Shown here piece by piece: positions 56,640 to 64,000 of a DNA stretch of 64,000 bases. Both the position numbers and the translations under genes were made by a program. The stretch comes from Seriola aureovittata. Its lineage: Eukaryota > Chordata > Actinopteri > Carangiformes > Carangidae. Position 1 is the first letter of the stretch. Every line of letters starts with the position of its first letter. The notes under the pieces are model-generated. The model made no database searches. It worked only from the letters and a program-made list of their open reading frames with translations, and was not told the origin of the DNA. The stretch covers positions 3,661,501 to 3,725,500 of the forward strand of contig NC_079373.1 in the NCBI RefSeq assembly GCF_021018895.1. The letters are read 5' to 3'.

Positions 56640-57009
56640 CACACACACACACAGACACACACACACACATTTTTCCCATTGAATTTAAAAGTAATTAAAT
56701 AAACAGTGATTATGATACTGAACTCTTCACACTGCTACTTTTATGAAAACACTTATAGATGTTAACATTTGAAAAAAACTGTCAATCCAATCATTCACTT
56801 CTACCTGCAATGTGAATTATATTATAATTTGTTTGCAAACATCTGTTTACACTGAAGCCACTTCATCATACAGTCCTCCATATTTAGGGACATGTTAACC
56901 CTGTACATTTACCGTTGTACACGCCCAGGCATGAGACGAGGGCATGAGGCGAGAGAGCATTAGGCAGGAGGTGGCCGGAAGCTCCAGGCTGCAGCCTTAC
57001 CCGACTCAA

Positions 57010-57165
57010 AATCCCCGCCAGTCACTGCCAGTTCATGCGAGATGCATTCTGGGATACTGGCTGTATACTTCAGTGTGAACAGTTAGCTTGGCAATGGCAT
57101 ACTAATTTGTTCATTTAGTAGGCAGTATGCACTATATTCTTACTGAGTATGTAGTAGGCATTGTG
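57010..57165. repeat. Teleost interspersed repeat next to LINE fragment
   Basis: 'gagatgcattctgggatact' and 'tactgagtatgtagtaggca' match motifs of a repeat common in fish genomes. It ends where the LINE fragment begins. Confidence 0.5.
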
Positions 57166-57890
57166 TGGATTTACCCGGCTTAACTGCAGTACGACCGGAC
57201 AGAGACGCCAGAGCAAGTGGGAAGAATAAAGGTGGAGGACTGGTTCTGCTTGTGAACAATAGATGGTGCAACCAGAAGAAGATCTGCTGTCGGGATATTG
57301 AACTGTTGGCAGTTGGTCTTAGACTGTGTGTATGTACCGAGGGAGTTCTCACACATCGTCACCATTGTTGTTTACATTCAACCACAAGCAGAGCCTGCAG
57401 TCGCATGTGACGTAATTTATGAGACCATTTTAAGAGTACAGACCCAGCACCCTGATGCATTCATTGCAATATCAGGGGATTTTAACCATGTCACTCTCAC
57501 CTCTCACCTGACTGGCTTCACTCAGTATGTTGACTGTCCCACAAGGGAAAATAAGACACTGGATCTGTTGTATTCAAATGTCAAGGAGGCCTACACTGCT
57601 TCAGCTCTACCACCACTTGGCAGAGCAGATCATAATCTGGTTTTTCTTCAGCCTTCCTACAAGCCTTGTGTACTGAGGCAAGCTGCAACCACCAGTCATT
57701 CAGGAACTGGACCCCAGAGGCCAGTGAGTCTCTAAAAGACTGTTTTGAGTGCACAGATTGGAATGTCCTGTTGGAGTCACAGGAAAATGATAGAAACAAG
57801 GACCCTGACCTTGATAGAATGATTGAATTTAAAAAAATCAAAACTACCTCAGAACAATCATTGATGAAGTTAACATTTTTATTCATTCAC
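57165..57890 (+). pseudogene. LINE apurinic-type endonuclease fragment, frameshifted
   Basis: The plus strand encodes part of the endonuclease domain of a fish non-LTR retrotransposon in three frames. Piece one has GKNKGGGLVLLVNNRWCN and RDIELLAVGL. Piece two has FIAISGDFNHV-type text (AFIAISGDFNHVTL), then DCPTRENKTLDLLYSN and LPPLGRADHNLVFL. Piece three has LKDCFECTDWNVL. SGDFN and DH are the catalytic-site motifs of this domain. Both ends of the element, including all of the reverse transcriptase, are missing. Confidence 0.8.
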
Positions 57891-57972
57891 TGTATTTATT
57901 TCTACCACAGTCACCTGCATGGTCACACGTAGCCTGCTGTTTGTTTTCATCGGTGTTGATGAGCCTCCTAAA

Positions 57973-58149
57973 TCAGCATATTGTCCCCAGGTGCAGTCGA
58001 TGAAGGAGCGGGTGATTGTGCTCCTGCTCAGTCAGGTAGTGGAGAGGTCTTGACAGCAGGAGGCGCTGTTCTCTCTGCTCCCCTGCACGGAGAGTTGCAA
58101 ACTGCTGTGGAGAGACAGTCAGGGGGTTGGCTTCTACACCATCAAACAT
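57973..58149 (-). other. Unassigned 58-codon open frame with downstream AATAAA motifs
   Basis: Reads MFDGVEANPLTVSPQQFATL then RAGEQREQRLLLSRPLHYL and so on to a TGA. A splice-acceptor-like CTCTCCACAG lies within it, and AATAAA hexamers occur about 80-95 nt after the stop on the same strand. No family is recognised. It could be the last exon of an unknown transcript, a transposon piece or chance. Confidence 0.25.
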
Positions 58150-58919
58150 AAAGGTACAATGGAGAGTGGGAGGGTGGAGAAGGATAATATTACAATCAGA
58201 GGGGGCTGGACATATTTCTGTTTCATGATATATTTATTTTGCATGTAAATCTTACTTAATTCAGTTTTAATACTGGTTGTTCCCCCTTACAGTCGCAATT
58301 GATTTACCTTGTTTACCACCTGTTTACCTCAACATTACTGTATGACTCCTAACATTTAAGTAAACACATCAAATAGATTCAGATAAGGAAAACACTAATA
58401 TTAACCAACACTTCAATTAGCCTAATCTGCCATTTATTAGTTTACTCAGTAGTCGTAATTTCCCACAGACCAAGGTGACATCTGATGTCTTATCTGACCA
58501 GCAGTCCAAAATCAAAAGATATTCAGTTTGCTGTGTGTGACCAAGAAAAGCATCAAATCATCATAATTGAAAAGTTAGAAACAGCAAGTCTGTGACATTT
58601 ATGATTCAAAAATAAATAAAACTCTTAATTATTAAAATAGCTGCTAATTAATTTTGTCTTGATGGAATAATCAGCTGATTGTTGCAGCTCTAGTGGTATA
58701 AGTATTTTTACTTATATGTAAAGGACCTGTATATCTCTTCCACCACTGGATTTATGTTTGTGTAATTTTCCTGATAGTTTAATTAATCACATATTCAAGG
58801 TGTGAAGACTACACCCATATAAGAGCATGGTTTAACCTACATCATGTAATTATTCGTTACAAAATATAAGTGTAGCTGTCATCACTACTCTGATAAAATG
58901 TGCATGAGACCCTTGTTAT
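58150..58919. other. AT-rich DNA upstream of kinesin promoter
   Basis: No exon or clear repeat recognised. Confidence 0.35.
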
Positions 58920-59421
58920 GACGTCATCTCGCAGCCGGTGCTCCGGAGAGGGCGTGGCTTGCTGACGCATTGCGGTTTCCTCCCCGGTGCGTAAACGGAG
59001 CCGAGAGAGGCACGGCGTCGCGCGCATACGTGTGTTTATAATGTGTGTATGTGTCTGTGCGCGCGCACGCGCGGCAATGGCTCACTGAGCGGCATGAGCG
59101 GCGACGGTGGCGGCAGTAGTGTGCATGTGGGCTGGAGCTGAAGCATCTGGGCCGAACTGCGCAGAGATGCAGCGCACGTAAACGCGACATGCGGACACAC
59201 CGCCTTACCTTTCCGCTCACCTCCTCGCTGATATCATGGTTAAAACACCGCTGAGATCATTTTTTTTTGTTTGTTTTGAAATGGCGGCGCTCAAGTCGAG
59301 GTGAGCAGCTGCGTTGCTCGGGGAGTGCGCACTTTTTTCTCGCTGTTTTGCCAGGGGCAAGCAGCCAAGACAAATAAATCCGGTTTTTGTTCCTTTTCCA
59401 CCTATTATTGCATGAGGAACC
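58920..59421 (+). promoter_or_regulatory. kif21a: CpG-rich promoter and 5' leader of the kinesin gene
   Basis: A sharp rise in GC and CpG begins near 58,920 and ends near the start codon at 59,422. It includes an alternating GCGCGCGCACGCGCG stretch near 59,057-59,072. The minus-strand frame at 58,924-59,220 reflects GC content and has no domain. A short upstream ORF lies in the leader. Confidence 0.6.
59281..59304 (+). CDS. Upstream ORF in kinesin 5' leader (or alternative first exon)
   Basis: AAATGG gives a strong start context; the frame reads MAALKSR and stops at TGA, 117 nt before the main start. The same bases contain a consensus donor, TCGAG|GTGAGC at 59,300/59,301, in phase 2, the same phase as the main exon. 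So it could be a translated upstream ORF or an alternative coding first exon. Confidence 0.4.
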   Translation: MAALKSR

Positions 59422-59465
59422 ATGACGACGGGGCAGGATGAAAGCTCAGTCCGCGTGGCACTGAG
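59422..59465 (+). CDS. kif21a: First coding exon of a kinesin, probably kif21a
   Basis: The exon encodes MTTGQDESSVRVAL and two bases of the next codon (R), followed by donor AG|GTAAGT. DESSVRVA(L/V)R is the N-terminal start of the KIF21A motor domain as I recall it (the human protein begins with a short variable peptide and then DESSVRVAVR); the next exon should begin the IRPQ part. The start has A at -3 (AACCATGA). KIF21 proteins are kinesin-4 family motors that limit microtubule growth. The CpG-rich leader upstream supports a real first exon. The identification rests on about ten residues; another kinesin-4 paralogue is the main alternative. Exon 2 is beyond the right edge or was not recognised. 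Confidence 0.65.
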
Positions 59466-61410
59466 GTAAGTCACGAAAATGTCTTTTAATTCTCCATCAA
59501 CTGGTAAATGCGTATCTGTGTCTTAATTACCCAGTGCCACCTGTCAGTCAGTGCCGCGGGCGTAGCAAACACTCACAGGTCAACAGCAGCATCTGCTAAT
59601 ACACACACACTGTATCTATAAATTATCAGCCTCATTTCATTTTAGCACGGTGACCCAGTTCCAGCCAGGCACCTCCTGATGCTGCCACCGGCTTATAAGG
59701 ACACATTCTCGGTGTGTCGGCGCTTCCCTTTGGCTAGGATTTGCAGTTTCTCAAAGTGTGATGCACAGCCGGTTTTCTGTGTGTGGACATAGCAGAAATA
59801 CAAAGCATCACACTCATTGCACAGGTGTACACGCATGGGCCGTGTTCTCCACACACCTGAATGCATTGGGAAGGATGATGCCTATTGTAAAGGCTTGGCT
59901 ATCAAAGAAAGGAAGAAACAAAAGAGAGGGTAGGAGAGAGACAATCGGCCTGTTTTTCTCCAGAAGCCTGGCCTCTCCTCAAAGCCTCCTGCAGAGAGAC
60001 AGTTAATCGATGAAAGAACAGCTTCACTGACAGCCAGGTTTCAAGGAAAGGACAGTGGACCGGTTCAGTGCAGCTCCTGTAACGCTGTCAAGTCTGCTCT
60101 TTGTTTGCAGACATTTAGTCCACAGCCCAGTCATGGCTCTCAGTGATTAAAGCCTCTTTTTTCAGCACAGAGACAGAATCAGGCTTTCTTTCCTCCAAGT
60201 TCATGCACTTAATGTGTGCTGTTGTTCTGAAGTAGGCCGCTCCCACCCAACTGGTGAGGTGGCACAGTGACATAATGGGAAACCAGTCTCTCTGTGTCTC
60301 TCATTCAAGCCCATTCAGAGATCATTATAGAAATGATAATGGCTAAATTGTTGCACACATCTCCTCTCTTTCCTCTATATTTGTGTGTTTTCCAACTTTT
60401 CCATGCATGTGCTAATTTGTGCCCAGTACTCACCCTCATGTGCACTTGTTCACAAAAGTGCATCATCATTGTGTGTGATGAGCATGTTTGTCCAGAGCTT
60501 CCTGATTCCAGTTCCCATTTTGAAGGGGGGGGGAACTCAACGTTTTGATGCTGCTGGTGATGCAGCTGACATGCGTGGGCTGCTTTTGTTGTTCGGTAGT
60601 AGTGGATTTGTTGCTGTTCGAAAGATAGCCAAACAGTTGATAGTTGATATGGAGACATTTACAGTGAAGCTTTTATTGTAGAAAATAAGGAAGTGAGGAT
60701 AAATATTGTTCATTTTTATAGATTCAACAGTTACTGAGGGAGTAATCTGTCATAAAAGAGGCTGAGACATCAATGTTGACACTGATAATAGATGTCAGTT
60801 TGTTTTGAAAGAGGGCAAGAGTCATCATAGGATGTACAAAATCACCAGGTCTAATTGAAACACAGCAGATCATATACAGAAGACGAGGGTGAATGTACAG
60901 CAGTTAATTACAAAACAGTGCCTGGAGCAACCTGCACAGTGCACACCACAAATCAATGATCTCTATTACCTGTGTAACGAGTGTGACAGAGTATCTGAGT
61001 GTGGATTTAAAGAGTGCCACGTCCTGTACTGATGTAATGCTACACAATACAATTGTACAATTAACTGGACTTTAGACCACACCTTTAGAATAAAATCTCT
61101 TGCCAGATGGGCTGTAACTGCAACACTTACTTTCATTATCAGTTAATCTGCTGATATGGTCTGAAATAATCAGTTAGTCATTTGGTTTATAAAATGTGAG
61201 AAAATGGTTAGAAATGTCCATCATTTTTCCTAAAGCCCAAGGTGACATCCTCAAATTCAAATGCAGCCAGAAAATATTCACATTTCAGAAGCTGAGACCA
61301 GAATAATCTTTATTTTAAATTATTTTTCTTAAAAAAGTGATTAATGAGTCCTCAAAAGAGTTGCTGATTAATTTTCTGTCGATCAACCAATGGGTGAATT
61401 GTTGCAGATC
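59466..61410 (+). other. Kinesin intron 1, proximal part
   Basis: No second exon was recognised. Overlapping frames on both strands at 60,294-60,681 have no domain and contain a short G run at about 60,526. Confidence 0.4.
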
Positions 61411-61414
61411 TACT

Positions 61415-61800
61415 TGCCGGTTTATTAGGTACACCTAGCTAAATCTAATGCAGTCTAATACAATAGTCCTGCATTAATCCACATTCATGAAGGTTATAAT
61501 GATCAGTTTTGACTGAGACTGTTTTAGAGAGGTGTTGATTCAGTTGTATGATCATTGTGGAAGATGTGTTGAGTTGTACAGAGAGGAGCTTCTGTTATTA
61601 AGCCTACCCTCAATGAAATGGGAAGGGCAACATAGATACAAACACCTGTTACACATAAAATAGAAACACCTGTCACCTGTCGAGCAGATTCAACAATAAT
61701 GGAACATTATAACCTTCACAAAGGTTGGATTATCTTTTGGCAGGAGTGCTGTGTTAGACTGCTGCTTCTGTTTCAGCCTGATAAACCTGATAAACTGGCA
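61415..61800. repeat. Percomorph-type interspersed repeat in kinesin intron 1
   Basis: 'ggtttattaggtacacctag', 'cctgcattaatccacattca', 'gaggagcttctgttattaag' and 'cacctgtcgagcagattcaa' in order match a well-preserved repeat I recall as frequent in percomorph fishes. It is noncoding. Confidence 0.6.
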
Positions 61801-64000
61801 ACAGAGTTGATGTTGCAATGCATCAAAATAAGACCACAAATTACAGCCTCAATTACAGCCTTACTGTAAATTGCAGGAAAAGTGTGGACAGCATTCATCC
61901 AGTGAGAGGTGGATATTTTGTGCTCTGGTTCCAAGAAGTAAAATTACAGCTCTGATTTTAGCACACTACATTTCAATTTGTCAAAACCAGTTGTTTCTCA
62001 AAACCTACGCAGAAAAGCACAGTTAATCTTTCTCAGCAAAGTGCGTGGGGTAATTTCAGGCTTTAGACCTCTGCTGATAATCTACAGATTTGAAGCATTC
62101 AGGATATAAACCAGTGTTTTCTCCTCTGTGACACCCAGTCCCAGAGATGGGTCTGCAGTGGCATGTTTTAACTGCTACCAACTGGCAAAATAGTTTGTCA
62201 AGACTGTCGACAAGTCTCACCGTGCATGTGTACAACCAGGTCAATTCGGGTGTGACAGCTCATTCTTTCAGCTGCTTCAATTCCAAATAAACTAGTTCCC
62301 AGATGCATGTGTTTGCTCACTCCTCACTGCACGTGAGCTGCTCTGTGTCAAGAAAATGCCTAAAATGTAATGCAGTGGAAAAAGTGCTGAGCTTATCTGA
62401 GAGACCAGCAATTCCAAGGTGCAGTTTGAGCCATAATACCTGAGCCTAGATTGTTTCCTACCTTTTAAGCAGGGTCGCTTTAAGGACTGAGGGGCCTGGT
62501 GGAGGTTGTTCAATGGGTTTAAGCTTATCTCAACACAGGCGGCCCTGTTCTTTCAAACCTCCTCAAAGGAGCACAGCGCTCAAGACATTTGCTTTAAACG
62601 TGCATTTGCTTCCATAACGTGATTACCCATGCACCAAAATGGTGGGTATTGTTGGTGAATTGTTACACAGCACACCTCTCTGGCTACAGTACATAGATTG
62701 TACTTAGGCTGCTTATTTGCACAGTGTAAGACGTCACAATGGCTTGTCTTGAATGGTAGGTGTACATTGAGGGAAAGGGCTTAGGTGGAACTGAAGACTT
62801 GCTGAACCTGCCTGCTGGAGCGATTATTGTTACACTACAAACCAAGGGCAGCTATCATTTATTCTGAAGGTGGTGACAGATGAGTAGTGAGGATCGAAGA
62901 GAGAGGGAGTGATTTGATCTATGTTTATATCTGCTCTAACAACTTACTGTGCAACGGTTTCACTGCTGTTGCCAAACTCATTAAGAGCTGAATAACATGA
63001 AGCAGACTGTGAAATCAAAAGACATATCTCAATAAGGAAATCCAGCTTCTTTTCCTTTTTTCCGCTGCAAGGACTTGTTCATTTTGATGCTCAGCTGAAG
63101 GACAAAACAATGATGATAATGAAATTAAATAGGTCCCTAAACCTCTTAAGGCTTAAGTTACAGGCATACTTTAATGTAATGACTTGGAGGCATGCAGCAA
63201 CTGGTATAATTCGCTAAGTCTAAGCCCCAGGTTGCAGCTCATGAGCCAACTGTAGAGACAGGGTTAACTGTGGTAGAAAAAGCTTGTTAAAATGAGCCGC
63301 ACGATTAGAGCAGATATCTACTATTACTTAAAGAACCAGCACAGGCCTTAACTCAGTTGACAAGAGACAACAGCTGACAATAGCTGTGGGGGGTTTAAAG
63401 TACAAACAGAGGCTGGGGGCCTCTCAACTGAGAGGAAAAGTAAGGTGCAGATTGGAAAACTGCTAAAACCCCCCAAAACAGTGAACTGTGACAGTGAGAA
63501 GGTTTTAGCTTAACAGCCTGCATATAGACATAACAGGCTTATTTTGAATGTTGAGTAAAAAGTAAAGTTTATATATAAAATCTATATCTATAAATCTAAT
63601 CTATATAAAATCATTTTGAGTACAAAACATGACGTTTTGGATGCAGAGACATGGAAAGTTTAACAGTGAAAAACTTATTTGGACAGACAGTTCTAGTAAC
63701 ATGGGCATGGCCAGTAGAGCCCTGGCAGAGGACCAGTGGGAGCTCAGATATGGGACATTTAGATGCGTGTTCATCACCCATGGCAGCACCGTGCAAACAC
63801 AAAAGCCCCGACGGGGTCTAAAGCCTCTCCAGACCTCGTGCTTTGTTCACATCCACTGAGCCAAGTCAGTCTGTCAGGAGTTAGCTGCTGACCCATGGTC
63901 CTGTGAATCCGTGTGTGTATATAAGTGTGTGTTTGTCTGTAGCTGTTCTCTGTTTCCTCCCATTGTTCTGACTGTGAGTCCAGTGTAATATTTATACCCA
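61801..64000. other. Kinesin intron 1 to right edge
   Basis: I see no exon of the motor domain (no P-loop GQTGAGKT-like or SSRSH-like text in any listed frame). Three overlapping short frames at 63,601-63,859 on both strands lack domains. Confidence 0.4.

Noticed and set aside
58924..59220. 98-codon minus-strand frame that could imply a bidirectional promoter gene
   Set aside because: Arg/His/Ser-rich translation of CpG-rich DNA antisense to the kinesin leader; no domain.

Overview
This is vertebrate nuclear DNA, almost certainly from a teleost fish and probably a percomorph. The evidence is split genes with GT-AG introns, very dense (CA)n/(GT)n microsatellites, and many decayed fish-type transposable elements (hAT/BED, Tc1, L2-like and Tx1/L1-like LINEs, tRNA-derived SINEs, Ty3/gypsy). 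There are no operons, CRISPR arrays or bacterial signals.

Layout: (1) 1-25,619 is the 5' part of a very long first intron of znrf1 (minus strand); it holds only repeats, including a decayed hAT transposase at 14.65-15.71 kb and a hAT transposase C-terminal piece at 0.3-0.65 kb. (2) 25,620-26,013 is coding exon 1 of znrf1 (N-myristoylated RING E3 ligase), with a GC-rich promoter to about 26.8 kb. (3) 26.9-31.9 kb is intergenic repeat DNA. (4) 31,942-50,834 (minus) is a complete ldhd gene, mitochondrial D-lactate dehydrogenase. I reconstructed it as 11 coding exons with consistent phases, 1,491 nt, 496 residues plus stop. Its introns carry Tc1, L2-like, Tx1-like, SINE and several hAT insertions, three of them with recognisable 8-bp target duplications. 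(5) 50.9-58.9 kb is intergenic DNA with a Ty3/gypsy RNase H remnant, a candidate LTR and a broken LINE endonuclease. (6) 58.9-59.47 kb (plus) is a CpG-rich promoter and first coding exon of a kinesin, most likely kif21a, whose intron 1 runs to the right edge.

The genes do not form one pathway: znrf1 is a membrane-associated ubiquitin ligase, ldhd oxidises D-lactate in mitochondria, and the kinesin is a microtubule motor. znrf1 and ldhd are also neighbours in human 16q23, so that adjacency looks ancient. The most interesting signal is not a new protein system but the placement of simple repeats at splice sites. A (CA)72 tract, read as (UG)72 in the transcript, takes the place of the polypyrimidine tract of ldhd exon 7, which is exactly 129 nt and could be skipped in frame. 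Shorter UG tracts flank two other ldhd splice sites, a C20 run begins at +5 of the exon 10 donor, and a CA tract sits 20 nt inside znrf1 intron 1.
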